Source: Planococcus sp. 107-1
GTDB taxonomy: Bacteria; Bacillota; Bacilli; Bacillales_A; Planococcaceae
DNA length: 64,000 bases
NCBI RefSeq assembly: GCF_021513255.1
Contig: NZ_CP090977.1
Coordinates: 1,054,001 to 1,118,000, forward strand
Reading direction: 5' to 3'
Part shown: positions 8,454-18,824 of the stretch, piece after piece
How the letters are laid out: each line of letters begins with the position of its first letter
Numbering within the stretch: the first letter of the stretch is position 1
Notes under the pieces: model-generated
Seen by the model: only the letters and a program-made list of their open reading frames with translations
Told to the model about the DNA's origin: nothing
Databases searched by the model: none
Position numbers and translations under genes: made by a program

Positions 8454-10436
8454 ATGAAACAGGAATTTAAACTCCAGGCCCCTTATGAACCGGCTGGAGA
8501 CCAACCGCAAGCCATAGCGGAACTGACGGAAGGCATCATCAATGGCAAGCGCTGCCAGACATTGCTCGGGGCTACAGGAACGGGCAAGACTTATACGATG
8601 TCAAATGTCATTCAGCAAGTGAAGAAGCCGACTTTGATCATGGCGCATAACAAAACATTGGCTGGCCAGCTTTACAGCGAATTCAAAGAATTTTTCCCTG
8701 ATAATGCGGTTGAATACTTTGTCAGCTATTACGATTACTATCAGCCAGAAGCTTATGTTCCACAATCGGATACTTATATAGAAAAAGATGCCAGCATCAA
8801 CGATGAAATCGATAAATTGCGGCATTCAGCAACAAGCTCATTGTTTGAACGCGACGATGTCATCGTCGTTGCTTCAGTTTCATGCATTTACGGACTTGGA
8901 TCCCCAAAAGAATACCGGGAACTTGTGGTATCCCTTCGGAAAGGGATGGAAATCGAACGCAATCAGCTGCTCCGGAAATTGGTTGATGTCCAATATGAAC
9001 GAAACGACATCAACTTTATTCGCGGAACTTTTCGCGTGCGCGGAGATGTCGTGGAAATTTTCCCGGCCTCCCGTGACGAACATTGCTTGCGCGTTGAGTT
9101 TTTTGGAGATGAAATCGATCGGATCCGTGAAGTGGATGCGTTGACTGGCGAAATCATCGGGGAACGTGAACACGTCGCCATCTACCCGGCATCCCACTTT
9201 GTTACCGGTGAAGAAAAGATGACAAAAGCCATCGAGAATATCGAAGCGGAACTGGAAGAGCGTTTAAAGGAAATGCGTGCAGAAGATAAATTGCTTGAAG
9301 CCCAGCGGCTGGAGCAGCGGACACGCTATGACTTGGAAATGATGCGCGAGATGGGGTTCTGTTCAGGAATCGAAAACTATTCCCGCCATTTGACTTTGCG
9401 TCCTCCAGGTGCGCAGCCTTATACATTGATTGATTATTTCCCGGAAGATTTCTTGTTGGTTGTCGATGAAAGCCACGTGACACTGCCGCAGGTAAGAGGC
9501 ATGTTCAATGGTGACCAAGCACGCAAAAAAGTGCTGGTCGACCATGGTTTCCGTTTGCCGTCTGCCATGGATAACCGCCCTTTGACATTTGATGAATTTG
9601 AAAAGCATATCCATCAGGCGGTATTCGTATCAGCGACGCCAGGCCCTTATGAACTGGAACATACACCGGAAATGGTCGAACAGATCATCCGTCCGACAGG
9701 ATTGCTCGATCCAACGATCGAAGTGCGGCCGATCGAAGGGCAAATCGATGATTTAATGGATGAAATCCGCCAGCGCGTGGAACGGGATGAGCGGGTACTC
9801 GTAACGACATTGACCAAAAAAATGTCTGAAGACTTAACGGCTTATTTGAAAGAGGCAGGCGTGAAAGTAAACTACCTGCATTCCGAGATTAAAACCTTGG
9901 AACGCATTGAAATCATCCGGGAGCTGCGAATGGGTGTCTACGATGTCCTTGTCGGCATCAACTTGCTTCGTGAAGGGCTCGATATTCCGGAAGTCTCGCT
10001 TGTAACCATCTTGGATGCGGATAAGGAAGGCTTCCTCCGTTCCGAACGGTCATTGATCCAGACAATGGGACGGGCTGCCCGGAACTCGAATGGCCACGTT
10101 ATCATGTATGCGGACAGAATGACCGATTCGATGACAAAAGCGATTGAGGAAACGACTCGGCGCCGGACCATCCAAGCAGAATACAATGAAAAACACGGCA
10201 TCACACCGATTACCATCCAAAAGAAAATCCGCGATGTTATCCGTGCTACTACGGCAGCGGAAGACACCGAAGAATATGTTACAAAAGCAGCAGCAGGCAA
10301 AAAGCTCAACAAAGAAGATCGCCTGAAGCTGATTTCGTTATTGGAAAAAGAAATGAAAGAAGCGGCAAAAGCGCTCGATTTCGAACGGGCTGCCGAACTT
10401 CGCGATACTGTGCTTGAATTGAAAGCGGAAGGGTGA
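8454..10436 (+). CDS. uvrB: Excinuclease ABC subunit B (UvrB)
   Basis: The damage-verifying helicase-like subunit of nucleotide excision repair, 660 residues. Walker A GATGTGKT is near residue 39, and the beta-hairpin that threads behind the lesion ([10 protein letters not shown]) is near 91. [23 protein letters not shown] and QTMGRAARN mark the helicase motifs, and a C-terminal UVR coiled coil ([21 protein letters not shown], in pieces) binds UvrC. ATG 8454 has GGGAGG nine bases upstream; the TTG at 8448 is only three bases from it. uvrA follows within seven bases, so they form one operon. Confidence 0.97.
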   Translation: MKQEFKLQAPYEPAGDQPQAIAELTEGIINGKRCQTLLGATGTGKTYTMSNVIQQVKKPTLIMAHNKTLAGQLYSEFKEFFPDNAVEYFVSYYDYYQPEAYVPQSDTYIEKDASINDEIDKLRHSATSSLFERDDVIVVASVSCIYGLGSPKEYRELVVSLRKGMEIERNQLLRKLVDVQYERNDINFIRGTFRVRGDVVEIFPASRDEHCLRVEFFGDEIDRIREVDALTGEIIGEREHVAIYPASHFVTGEEKMTKAIENIEAELEERLKEMRAEDKLLEAQRLEQRTRYDLEMMREMGFCSGIENYSRHLTLRPPGAQPYTLIDYFPEDFLLVVDESHVTLPQVRGMFNGDQARKKVLVDHGFRLPSAMDNRPLTFDEFEKHIHQAVFVSATPGPYELEHTPEMVEQIIRPTGLLDPTIEVRPIEGQIDDLMDEIRQRVERDERVLVTTLTKKMSEDLTAYLKEAGVKVNYLHSEIKTLERIEIIRELRMGVYDVLVGINLLREGLDIPEVSLVTILDADKEGFLRSERSLIQTMGRAARNSNGHVIMYADRMTDSMTKAIEETTRRRTIQAEYNEKHGITPITIQKKIRDVIRATTAAEDTEEYVTKAAAGKKLNKEDRLKLISLLEKEMKEAAKALDFERAAELRDTVLELKAEG

Positions 10437-10442
10437 TGGAAC

Positions 10443-13325
10443 TTGAAAAACCAGGAAATACGTATAAAAGGGGCAAGAGCCCACAATCTGAAAAACATTG
10501 ATGTCACCATCCCGCGCGACCAGCTTGTGGTGATGACGGGCCTTTCCGGTTCCGGAAAATCTTCGTTGGCTTTTGATACGATTTATGCAGAAGGGCAGCG
10601 GCGATACGTCGAATCGCTGTCTTCTTATGCACGCCAATTTTTAGGGCAGATGGATAAGCCGGATGTCGATTTGATCGAAGGGCTGTCGCCAGCCATTTCA
10701 ATCGATCAGAAAACAACGAGCAAAAATCCGCGTTCTACCGTGGCGACAGTAACTGAGATCTATGATTATATGCGCTTAATGTATGCACGGATCGGCAAAC
10801 CGATCTGTCCGAATCATGGCATTGAGATTTCTTCACAGACGATTGAACAAATGGTCGATCGTTTGCTTGAGTACCCGGAGCGGACAAAAATGCAGATTTT
10901 AGCACCGGTTGTCTCAGGGCGAAAAGGTACGCATGTGAAGATGCTGGAAGATATTAAAAAACAAGGATATGTACGAGTTCGCATTGACGGTGTTTTAACG
11001 GATCTTGACGATGACATCAATCTGGATAAGAACAAGAAACATTCGATTGAAGTGGTAATTGACCGCGTCATCATGAAAGAAGGCATTGCACCACGCCTCA
11101 GCGATTCTTTGGAAGCGGCATTGCGGTTAGGGGAAGGGCGCGTGCTAGTTGATGTCATGGAACAGGAAGAACTTTTGTTCAGTGAACATCATGCGTGCCC
11201 GATCTGCGGATTTTCAATCGGTGAATTGGAGCCGCGGATGTTTTCATTCAACTCGCCTTTTGGCGCTTGTCCGGAATGTGACGGCCTTGGACATAAGCTG
11301 GAAGTGGATCCTGATTTAGTTATTCCAGACTGGAATTTGTCGCTCGAGCAAGATGCCATCGCTCCTTGGAAACCGACGAGTTCGCAATACTATCCGCAAA
11401 TGCTGAAAGCGGTATGCAAGCATTATAAGATCGACATGACGGTCCCGATGAACGAATTGCCAGAAGAGCATATCCAAATTCTGCTTCACGGTTCTGGACA
11501 CGACAAAATCCGTTTCCGCTATGAGAATGACTATGGCCAAATCCGGGACAACCACATTCATTTTGAAGGGGTCCTGACGAACGTCGACCGGAGATTCAGA
11601 GAAACGTCTTCTGACTGGACGCGGGAACAAATGGAGAAATACATGGGTGAACAGCCTTGCCCGACTTGTAAAGGGTATCGCTTGAAACCGGAGTCGCTCG
11701 CAGTTAAAGTGAATGATCTGCATATCGGATCGGTTTCCGAATTCTCGATTGTCGAAGCGGATCAATTTTTCGAGAAGCTTGTCCTTTCGGAAAAAGATGC
11801 TCAAATTGCAGACGCCATTGTGCGCGAGATCCGGGAACGGGTCAGTTTCCTGATCAATGTCGGTTTGGATTATTTGACGCTTAACCGTGCATCCGGCACT
11901 TTATCGGGCGGGGAAGCTCAGCGGATCCGCCTTGCTACTCAAATCGGTTCACGATTGACCGGCGTCTTGTATATACTGGATGAACCGTCGATCGGGTTGC
12001 ATCAACGAGACAATGACCGCTTGATCGGGGCATTAAAAGACATGCGGGATCTCGGAAATACGCTCATCGTCGTAGAACACGATGAAGACACGATGCTCGC
12101 AGCCGATTATTTAATTGATATCGGACCAGGGGCAGGCGTGCACGGCGGAGAAGTCATCGCGGCCGGTACCCCTGAAAAAGTAATGAAAAATAAAAAATCG
12201 TTGACTGGCCAGTATCTGAAAGGGACGAAGTTCATCCCGATTCCGGCAGAGCGCCGGCAATCTGATGGCCGCAAAATTTCAATTCGCGGAGCCAGTGAAA
12301 ATAATCTGAAGAATGTGGACATTGATATTCCACTTGGTTTGTTTGTGGCGGTTACCGGTGTATCGGGTTCTGGGAAAAGTACCTTGGTCAATGAAATTCT
12401 TTATAAATCATTGGCAAGCCGCTTGAACCGGGCACGCATCAAACCAGGCAAACACAAATCATTGGAAGGCATTGATGAGTTGGAAAAAGTCATCGATATC
12501 GACCAATCGCCAATCGGCCGTACCCCAAGATCGAATCCGGCAACTTATACCGGGGTGTTCGACGATATTCGCGATGTGTATGCATCGACAAACGAAGCGA
12601 AAGTACGCGGCTATAAAAAAGGGCGATTCAGTTTTAACATCAAGGGCGGACGCTGTGAAGCCTGCCGCGGAGATGGTATTATAAAAATAGAAATGCATTT
12701 CCTTCCGGATGTCTATGTGCCTTGTGAAATCTGCCATGGAAAACGCTATAACCGGGAAACATTGGAAGTGAAGTATAAAGACAAGAGCATCTCCGATGTA
12801 TTGGAAATGACGGTTGAAGCGGCGTCGCAATTTTTCGAGCACCATCCGAAAATTCATCGCAAGCTGAAAACCATCGTCGATGTAGGATTGGGCTATATCA
12901 CTTTGGGCCAACCGGCGACTACGCTGTCCGGAGGAGAGGCGCAGCGTGTGAAATTGGCTTCAGAGCTGCATAAACGCTCAAACGGCAAATCCTTCTATAT
13001 ATTGGACGAGCCGACAACCGGGCTTCACGCTGACGACATTTCGAGGCTCCTTCTCGTGCTCCAGCGTTTGGTGGATAACGGCGATACAGTCTTGACCATT
13101 GAACATAATCTCGATGTCATCAAGACCGCTGACCACATTATCGATTTAGGGCCAGAAGGCGGCGATAAAGGCGGTACGATTATTGCGACAGGGACACCGG
13201 AAGATATAGCTGCTGTAAAGAAATCCTATACAGGCAAATACCTTGGACCCATTTTGGAACGGGATCGTGCCCGTACCGATGCGAAAGTCAAAAAGGCGTC
13301 AAGTAAGAAAAAAGTTGCAAAATGA
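10443..13325 (+). CDS. uvrA: Excinuclease ABC subunit A (UvrA)
   Basis: The DNA-damage sensor ATPase, 960 residues, usual length. Two ABC ATPase halves are visible: Walker [10 protein letters not shown] near residue 31 and GVSGSGKST near 640, and signature LSGGEAQRI / LSGGEAQRV in each half. Cys pairs of zinc modules appear as CPICGF..CPEC and [12 protein letters not shown]. The start is TTG at 10443, immediately after uvrB, with GGGTGATGG as a weak ribosome site; the protein begins [16 protein letters not shown] as expected. The Lys/Ala-rich tail ([11 protein letters not shown]) is not conserved. Confidence 0.97.
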   Translation: MKNQEIRIKGARAHNLKNIDVTIPRDQLVVMTGLSGSGKSSLAFDTIYAEGQRRYVESLSSYARQFLGQMDKPDVDLIEGLSPAISIDQKTTSKNPRSTVATVTEIYDYMRLMYARIGKPICPNHGIEISSQTIEQMVDRLLEYPERTKMQILAPVVSGRKGTHVKMLEDIKKQGYVRVRIDGVLTDLDDDINLDKNKKHSIEVVIDRVIMKEGIAPRLSDSLEAALRLGEGRVLVDVMEQEELLFSEHHACPICGFSIGELEPRMFSFNSPFGACPECDGLGHKLEVDPDLVIPDWNLSLEQDAIAPWKPTSSQYYPQMLKAVCKHYKIDMTVPMNELPEEHIQILLHGSGHDKIRFRYENDYGQIRDNHIHFEGVLTNVDRRFRETSSDWTREQMEKYMGEQPCPTCKGYRLKPESLAVKVNDLHIGSVSEFSIVEADQFFEKLVLSEKDAQIADAIVREIRERVSFLINVGLDYLTLNRASGTLSGGEAQRIRLATQIGSRLTGVLYILDEPSIGLHQRDNDRLIGALKDMRDLGNTLIVVEHDEDTMLAADYLIDIGPGAGVHGGEVIAAGTPEKVMKNKKSLTGQYLKGTKFIPIPAERRQSDGRKISIRGASENNLKNVDIDIPLGLFVAVTGVSGSGKSTLVNEILYKSLASRLNRARIKPGKHKSLEGIDELEKVIDIDQSPIGRTPRSNPATYTGVFDDIRDVYASTNEAKVRGYKKGRFSFNIKGGRCEACRGDGIIKIEMHFLPDVYVPCEICHGKRYNRETLEVKYKDKSISDVLEMTVEAASQFFEHHPKIHRKLKTIVDVGLGYITLGQPATTLSGGEAQRVKLASELHKRSNGKSFYILDEPTTGLHADDISRLLLVLQRLVDNGDTVLTIEHNLDVIKTADHIIDLGPEGGDKGGTIIATGTPEDIAAVKKSYTGKYLGPILERDRARTDAKVKKASSKKKVAK

Positions 13326-13441
13326 AACTTTTCCAGTCAGTAAACGTATGATTAAGTAGAACATTCAGCTTGGATTTTGTTCAGCCGGAAGGAGCAAGGT
13401 TCCGGCTGTTCAAGAGTTCGGCGAAGAGGAGGCCGCAATAC

Positions 13442-14623
13442 ATGCAAAGTGAAAAAGAACGCATATTGGATATGGTCGAAAATGGTACGATTACGGCAAG
13501 AGAAGCTGTCGAATTATTAAGAGCGATTGATGGTGGCGGCGGAAACCAGGAATCATCGCGTGATTCTTCTTATGGCCGCAACGAATACCGTGAAAAGCGC
13601 GGAAAGCGTGGACTATTCAGACCAGAAGATATGATCAAAAGATTTTCGAAAGACATTTCAAAAAACGTTTCCAAAGATTTTTCAAAAAACGTTTCGAAGG
13701 ATTTCAATCAATTAGGCGACCGCATGATGACGTTTATGCAAAGTTCGGTCAGCAAATTGAAAACAATGGATTTTGATTCGCCTTTCGGTGAAGCTATCCA
13801 ATTTAGCCATACTTTCCGCGAAGAAAATCTGGCAATCGATAACATCATTGCAGATTTAGCGAATGGGCAGCTTGAAATTTTTGCTTCACAGGACGAAACA
13901 ATCCGTGCTGAATGTACCGTTAAAGCCTTCCGTGCAGAATCGGAAACGCAAGCGAGAGAAGATTTCCTGGATAAATTCGTCTTTATCGCAGACAACCAAA
14001 AGCTGCGGATTATCAGCGATATGAAAACCACTCAAGTGAACATTGTTCTTTACGTTCCTGCGAAAACGTACGACCACATTACAGCACGCCTGTTCAACGG
14101 TGGGTTTACAATGAAGCGCATTGATGCGGCTTTGGTCAAAGTCAAAACAGCGAACGGTAAAATCGATTTGAAAAACAGCAATTTCGATGATGCAGAACTG
14201 GAAACAGCGAATGGAGCCATCCAAGTCCAGGAAGTGACAGGTAAATTCCTTGAAACGGAAACGCTCAATGGCCGCATCTATGTAGACGGCGATATTCAAG
14301 CCGTTGAAGCAAAGTCGTTAAACGGCAATGTAGTCGTGACGTCAAGATGCAAAGAAGCACGCAAAGTGGAAGCGAAAACCATTGCAGGCAATTTGGAAAT
14401 CTACATCCCGTCCCATTTGCCGCTAAGAGGCGAAGTTTCTTCTAACTTAGGGAAAATGGATGTCTTATTGGCTGATGTGGAAAACACCCATGAGCAAGGG
14501 CAGTTTATGCAGAAATCCATCCGCTTCTCGAAAGACAGCGGGGAAGCTGTTGCAGCTCCGTTATTGATTCATGGTGAAACAAAAACAGGTACGGTTCTAG
14601 TACGCTACCTGACAATCGAATAA
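13442..14623 (+). CDS. yvlB: YvlB-like DUF4097 family beta-strand repeat protein
   Basis: A 393-residue protein. The N-terminal helical piece (ERILDMVENGTITAREAVELL) is the SHOCT-like motif of YvlB; the C-terminal half is repetitive beta (TANGKIDLKNS, TANGAIQVQ, TLNGRIYVDG, SLNGNVVV), the DUF4097 adhesin-like pattern. Between them (residues about 60-85) lies a basic stretch repeating SKNVSKDF. The start at 13442 has AGAGGAGG nine bases upstream. In B. subtilis yvlB lies in a cell-envelope stress operon near hprK, which agrees with the position here. Exact role unknown; no membrane segment is seen. Confidence 0.8.
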   Translation: MQSEKERILDMVENGTITAREAVELLRAIDGGGGNQESSRDSSYGRNEYREKRGKRGLFRPEDMIKRFSKDISKNVSKDFSKNVSKDFNQLGDRMMTFMQSSVSKLKTMDFDSPFGEAIQFSHTFREENLAIDNIIADLANGQLEIFASQDETIRAECTVKAFRAESETQAREDFLDKFVFIADNQKLRIISDMKTTQVNIVLYVPAKTYDHITARLFNGGFTMKRIDAALVKVKTANGKIDLKNSNFDDAELETANGAIQVQEVTGKFLETETLNGRIYVDGDIQAVEAKSLNGNVVVTSRCKEARKVEAKTIAGNLEIYIPSHLPLRGEVSSNLGKMDVLLADVENTHEQGQFMQKSIRFSKDSGEAVAAPLLIHGETKTGTVLVRYLTIE

Positions 14624-14630
14624 TAAACAA

Positions 14631-14662
14631 AAAAGCCGGCATGCAGCATGCCGGCTTTTTTT
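14631..14662. terminator. Strong bidirectional terminator after yvlB
   Basis: Perfect 13-bp stem AAAAGCCGGCATG / CATGCCGGCTTTT, loop CAG, T run after and A run before; it also serves the convergent DUF1801 gene. Confidence 0.9.
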
Positions 14663-15089
14663 ATGGAGTTGGAGGATAAAGTTTTTGCAGAAATGCGATG
14701 GACTGGGTGATCAGTTGTTTCAAAACGCTTATGTCAACATCATCTATTTTATTGATATAGACACAGCCTTTTCCGCTTGTGTGCTTTCCTAGCTTTTCGA
14801 GCAATTGGATGCGTTCGTCGTCGCCGGTTGCGAAATAGAGCGTGGTTTTTGCTTTGCGGGGCGAAAAGCCCACGAGCGGTGCATCGCCTTCGTGCCCGGA
14901 AGCATAGACATAATGATAGGAGCCGAAACCGATAATGCTCGGTCCCCACATTTTAGCCGGATATCCGCTTGTTTCTTCGAAAATCTCCAGCAATCGATAA
15001 GCGTCTTGCCGTTTTTTTGGATTCTCTACCGATTCGATGAATTCGATGACACTTTCATCGGTTTCTTTCGTCTTCTGTTCGTACATCAT
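14661..15089 (-). CDS. DUF1801 (YdhG-like) domain protein
   Basis: A 142-residue protein with the DUF1801 pattern: PAKMWGPSIIGFGSYHYVY, SGHEGDAPLVGFSPRK, TLYFATGD and a Lys/Gly-rich GKHTSGKGCVYI. The fold is related to frataxin-like / YdhG proteins; the biochemical role is unknown. The start at 15089 (or 15086) has GAGGG five to eight bases upstream; the ATG at 15101 overlaps that site. It lies just downstream of the TetM-like gene on the same strand (24-base gap), so they may be co-transcribed. Confidence 0.75.
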   Translation of the reverse strand: MMYEQKTKETDESVIEFIESVENPKKRQDAYRLLEIFEETSGYPAKMWGPSIIGFGSYHYVYASGHEGDAPLVGFSPRKAKTTLYFATGDDERIQLLEKLGKHTSGKGCVYINKIDDVDISVLKQLITQSIAFLQKLYPPTP

Positions 15090-15113
15090 CTTCGCCCTCA
15101 TTTCTAATAGAGT

Positions 15114-17066
15114 TTATAAGAGGTGCATGGCAGCTTCCGCTTCATCCCATGGCACTTTATAGCTTTGGCCTTTGGCGCAAAAAATGGATGTAGAAGTATA
15201 GGCAGGATCGGCTTCTTTATTGTACTGAATCTGTTGAATGATCTCTTCTTCATTATGGCAGAAATCGTAGCCTCCGAATAGTAGATTTAAACTTCCTTTG
15301 CCGTGGGTGAACGATGCAAATTCGGTGCTGTAATTCATAAAAGTGGCGACAGGGACGGTGCCTTCAATGAAAACTTTGCCATCTGCAGTGTGCGGCGCTT
15401 CAAACTTTCCATGGGCTTGCTGGATATCAGACAGCACTTTGCCCATGAAATCGATGCTCGTGCTTATTTTAAAGCGGTACATCGGTTCTAAAAGGCGGTT
15501 TTGGGCTTTCTCGAGACCTTGCCGAAGTGCTCGGTAAGCGGCTTCCCGGAAGTCTCCGCCGGAAGTATGTTCTTTGTGGCCGCGGCCAGTCAGCAAGGTG
15601 ATCTGCACATCCGTCAATGGCGACCCGGTCAATAAACCATGATGGTCCCGTTCGCTTAAATGATGGAGGACCAAGTTCTGGTTGCCTGTGGATAAATCAT
15701 CCGCATGGCAAAGGTTGGTCAAGGCCACGCCGCTTCCGCGTTCCGCAGCTTCGATTTTCAGATGGACTTCTGCATAATGGCGCAAAGGTTCAAAATGGCC
15801 ATAGCCGGTAACTGTGTCCGTAATCGTTTCTTTATATAGAATTTCCGGATTGCCAAACGCTACAGTGAAACCGAAGCGGTCTTTGACGATTTGTTCTAAC
15901 ACTTCCAATTGGATTACCCCCATCACATGGATATGGAGTTCCTGGAAATGCTCATCCCACTTGATTTGAAGCGAAGGATCTTCAGCATCGAGCAATTGGA
16001 ACGCCTTCAATCCTTCTTTTATCAAAACGGAATCTTCAAAAAGCACTTTCGATTTCAAGGCGAGAATCGTTTCAGGGGAAGGGGAATTGATCAAAGCTCC
16101 TAATCCGCCGCCGATCCTGGTTTCACTTAAACCGGTTGCGGCAATCAATTGGCCAGCTTGCGCTATTTCGGAGGGCTGGAATTTAGCTCCGTTGTAAACC
16201 CGAAGCTGCGTCGCTTTTTCAATCTTCCTTGAATCAGGTTCCCCGTATTCGATTTCATCGCGTACGCGCAAAGTGCCGCTCAGTACTTTAAAAAAGGTCA
16301 GACGGGTGCCATTAGATTCATGGCGAATTTTATAGACTTTTGCAGAAAATGGTTGTTCTTTGTCATAGGAAGTTTCCGTTAACGCATCCAGTTTTTCGAA
16401 AAACGGCAGTACGCCAATATCTTTTAGCGCCGATCCACTGCCGCAGAGGAAAATCCGGCGATCGTGGATCATGGCGATTAAGGTTTGCCGCCATAAATGC
16501 GCATCGTAGCCCGACTCCATATAATGCTCCAACAAATCTTCATCTCGTTCTGCAATGAATTCAATCAATTCCTCGGAAAGCTCGCCTTCTTGGAATTCCT
16601 CGGTTATATCGAAAATATCAGGCGTCAATTCCTGTTTCATTTCTTGTAAAACCGTTTTCGGGTCTGCGCCTTCACGGTCAGTTTTATTGAGAAAAAAGAA
16701 AACCGGTACTTTGTATTTATCCAACAGCTGCCAGACGGTTTCCGTGTGTCCTTCAATGCCGTCAGCCGCATTCACAAGTACAATGGCATAATCCATGACT
16801 TGGATGGCCCGTTCCATCTCCGGTGAAAAATCGACATGGCCCGGGGTATCGATTAAATAATAAGTCGAATCACCATGCTGAAATAGGGCTTGGTCGGCAA
16901 AAATGGTGATGCCCCGATTTTTTTCGATTTCGTGGCTGTCGAGAAACGTATCTTGATGATCAACGCGCCCACGCTGCCGAATGCTATGTGTATGAAAGAG
17001 CAGCTGTTCTGAAAATGTGGTTTTTCCAGAATCAACATGCGCCAAAATCCCAATTGTTTTGTACAT
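15114..17066 (-). CDS. TetM/TetO-like ribosomal-protection translational GTPase
   Basis: A 650-residue EF-G-family GTPase. G motifs: AHVDSGKTT near residue 9, DTPGHVDF near 73, NKTD near 127. The C-terminal part has LLEPMYRFKISTS and a YSTEFASFTHGKGSL phrase, equivalent to the LLEPYL.. and RSDLTFFTNGRS regions of Tet(M). Tet(M) removes tetracycline from the ribosome using GTP. The length matches (Tet(M) 639), but sequence details diverge, so this may be a chromosomal housekeeping cousin without resistance activity. The start at 17066 has AAAGAGGTG upstream. It is followed by the DUF1801 gene and has no mobile-element context. Confidence 0.8.
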   Translation of the reverse strand: MYKTIGILAHVDSGKTTFSEQLLFHTHSIRQRGRVDHQDTFLDSHEIEKNRGITIFADQALFQHGDSTYYLIDTPGHVDFSPEMERAIQVMDYAIVLVNAADGIEGHTETVWQLLDKYKVPVFFFLNKTDREGADPKTVLQEMKQELTPDIFDITEEFQEGELSEELIEFIAERDEDLLEHYMESGYDAHLWRQTLIAMIHDRRIFLCGSGSALKDIGVLPFFEKLDALTETSYDKEQPFSAKVYKIRHESNGTRLTFFKVLSGTLRVRDEIEYGEPDSRKIEKATQLRVYNGAKFQPSEIAQAGQLIAATGLSETRIGGGLGALINSPSPETILALKSKVLFEDSVLIKEGLKAFQLLDAEDPSLQIKWDEHFQELHIHVMGVIQLEVLEQIVKDRFGFTVAFGNPEILYKETITDTVTGYGHFEPLRHYAEVHLKIEAAERGSGVALTNLCHADDLSTGNQNLVLHHLSERDHHGLLTGSPLTDVQITLLTGRGHKEHTSGGDFREAAYRALRQGLEKAQNRLLEPMYRFKISTSIDFMGKVLSDIQQAHGKFEAPHTADGKVFIEGTVPVATFMNYSTEFASFTHGKGSLNLLFGGYDFCHNEEEIIQQIQYNKEADPAYTSTSIFCAKGQSYKVPWDEAEAAMHLL

Positions 17067-17123
17067 CTTGCACCTCTTTATGTTCAGCTTCTTAAAACAA
17101 GTGTAGCAGAAAGAGGAGAAAAT

Positions 17124-17161
17124 AAAAAAACCCGAAGGAAGCGGTTAGGCTTTCCTTCGGG
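17124..17161 (-). terminator. Terminator of the amidase gene, containing its stop codon
   Basis: CCCGAAGGAA / TTCCTTCGGG, 10-bp perfect stem; on the minus strand it is followed by seven T. The amidase stop codon (17145-17147) lies inside the loop. Confidence 0.85.
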
Positions 17162-17711
17162 CATTCTTAGCAGTCTGATAGCAGTTGATGCCGAAAACAA
17201 TCGCATTGGCACAAGAATTCTGGTAGCTTTCGGACTTTAATAACTCCAGTTCAATCCGATTTGTCATAAACCCGCATTCAATCAAAACAGCTGGCATATT
17301 TGTATCGCGAAGAACAGCGAAATCAGCTTTTTTCACTCCGCGATCCGGGCGTCCGGTTGCAAGAACTAAAGCGGTCTGGAGGGAGGCGGCCAATGTTTTG
17401 GCAGCTGCGGAAGGATTCGTATACGTAAAGCACTCAATTCCGCAACTCGGATTGAAAGTAGAGCCGTATGCATTGGCATGAATGGAGATGAACAATTCCA
17501 CTTTTAGCCGGTTGGCTAGATTTGTTCTTTCATGCAACGGGACATCTGCATCTTTTTGGTGGCTGAAGAGGACCAAATGGTCATCTAACCCCAATCGTTT
17601 TTTGACCGCATCCGCAACAGCAGAATTAAAATGAAATTCCCGCAGCCTGCCGTCCGGAGAGCGCTTGCCTGGCGTCTCTGGACCATGTCCAGCATCAATC
17701 ATTATTTTCAT
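17145..17711 (-). CDS. N-acetylmuramoyl-L-alanine amidase (Amidase_3), no signal peptide
   Basis: A zinc amidase cutting the bond between MurNAc and L-Ala in peptidoglycan. The 188 residues cover just one catalytic domain: zinc ligands His in DAGHG (residue 8-9), Glu in REFHFN (near 25), His in SIHAN (near 77), and the catalytic Glu in IECGFMTN (near 141). The protein begins MKIMIDAGHG, so there is no signal peptide and no wall-binding domain; export would need another route (lysis, holin, or spore-mother-cell-like use). Phage-type or CwlC-like enzymes share this layout. It is separated from the TetM-like gene by its own terminator. Confidence 0.88.
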   Translation of the reverse strand: MKIMIDAGHGPETPGKRSPDGRLREFHFNSAVADAVKKRLGLDDHLVLFSHQKDADVPLHERTNLANRLKVELFISIHANAYGSTFNPSCGIECFTYTNPSAAAKTLAASLQTALVLATGRPDRGVKKADFAVLRDTNMPAVLIECGFMTNRIELELLKSESYQNSCANAIVFGINCYQTAKNARRKA

Positions 17712-17771
17712 ATTTTCTCCTCCTTTCCTCTATATATAGAAGGAAGTGGACAGAAAGGAGACATCAAAAAC

Positions 17772-17799
17772 TTCAATTTCATTGTTTCCATGTTAAAAT
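17772..17799 (+). promoter_or_regulatory. Candidate extended -10 promoter of hprK operon
   Basis: TTCAAT (17772-17777), 16 bases, TAAAAT (17794-17799) preceded by TGT (TGn extension). Confidence 0.45.
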
Positions 17800-17876
17800 A
17801 GGAGCAAACCGCTTGAAAGAAGAAAGAACTTTGAAAAAGTTCTTTGTTTCTGAGTGTAAAAGGAATGAGGGTAAAG

Positions 17877-18803
17877 ATGGGACAAGTTACAACAAAACAA
17901 GTAATGGAAACATTTGATTTAAAATTGATCAGCGGACAAGAAGGATTGGGCCGTCATATCCCGATTAGCGATATTTCCCGTCCAGGACTTGAAATGGCGG
18001 GCTACTTTACGCATTATCCGGCAAACCGGATGCAATTGCTCGGCAAGACAGAATTGTCATTTTTCGCTTTACTAGAAGCGGATGAGCGCCGAAATCGCAT
18101 GATGAAGCTTTGTACGGAAGAAACGCCGGCAATCATTGTATCCCACGGTATGGATGTGCCAGCGGAATTAGTGGATGCCTCCAGTAAAACGCATGTACCG
18201 GTTCTCAGCACGCAAATGCCAACCACACGTTTTTCCAGTTTGTTGACGAATTATTTGGAAAGCCAGCTGGCACCGACGACAGCCGTCCATGGTGTGTTAG
18301 TAGATATTTACGGTGTAGGCGTTTTGATCACGGGCAAAAGCGGCGTCGGGAAGAGTGAGACTGCGCTCGAACTTGTGAAAAAAGGGCATCGCTTAGTGGC
18401 CGATGATTGCGTAGAAATCCACCAGGAAGGTGAGAATACCTTGGTCGGCCATCCGCCGAAATTGATTGAGCATTTGCTTGAAATACGAGGCGTCGGCATC
18501 ATCGATATCATGACACTTTTCGGGGCAAGCGCCGTCCGGATGTTCAAACGGATTTCGCTGGTCATTGATTTGGAAATCTGGGACCAAGAAAAAACTTACG
18601 ACCGGTTAGGATTGGAAGAAGAGAAGATGAGAATCATTGATACGGATTTAACGAAATTAACGATTCCTGTCCGGCCAGGACGAAACTTATCTGTCATCAT
18701 CGAAGTGGCCGCTATGAATTACCGCTTGAAGCGCATGGGCGTCAACGCAGCGGAAGAGTTTTCAAAACGTCTGGACGACGTCATTGCGCAAGATACAAAC
18801 TAA
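17877..18803 (+). CDS. hprK: HPr kinase/phosphorylase
   Basis: A bifunctional enzyme that phosphorylates Ser46 of HPr and Crh with ATP and reverses it with phosphate, the sensor of catabolite repression. 308 residues (B. subtilis 310). P-loop GKSGVGKSE is near residue 152, the family signature [11 protein letters not shown] near 205. The start at 17877 ([11 protein letters not shown]) has GAGG six bases upstream; the ORF extends further up without a ribosome site. It heads the operon hprK-lgt-yvoD-ppaX-yvoF, the B. subtilis order. Its partner crh is at 34616. Confidence 0.96.
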   Translation: MGQVTTKQVMETFDLKLISGQEGLGRHIPISDISRPGLEMAGYFTHYPANRMQLLGKTELSFFALLEADERRNRMMKLCTEETPAIIVSHGMDVPAELVDASSKTHVPVLSTQMPTTRFSSLLTNYLESQLAPTTAVHGVLVDIYGVGVLITGKSGVGKSETALELVKKGHRLVADDCVEIHQEGENTLVGHPPKLIEHLLEIRGVGIIDIMTLFGASAVRMFKRISLVIDLEIWDQEKTYDRLGLEEEKMRIIDTDLTKLTIPVRPGRNLSVIIEVAAMNYRLKRMGVNAAEEFSKRLDDVIAQDTN

Positions 18804-18824
18804 GTGGACGGGAAGGTGCAAGTC

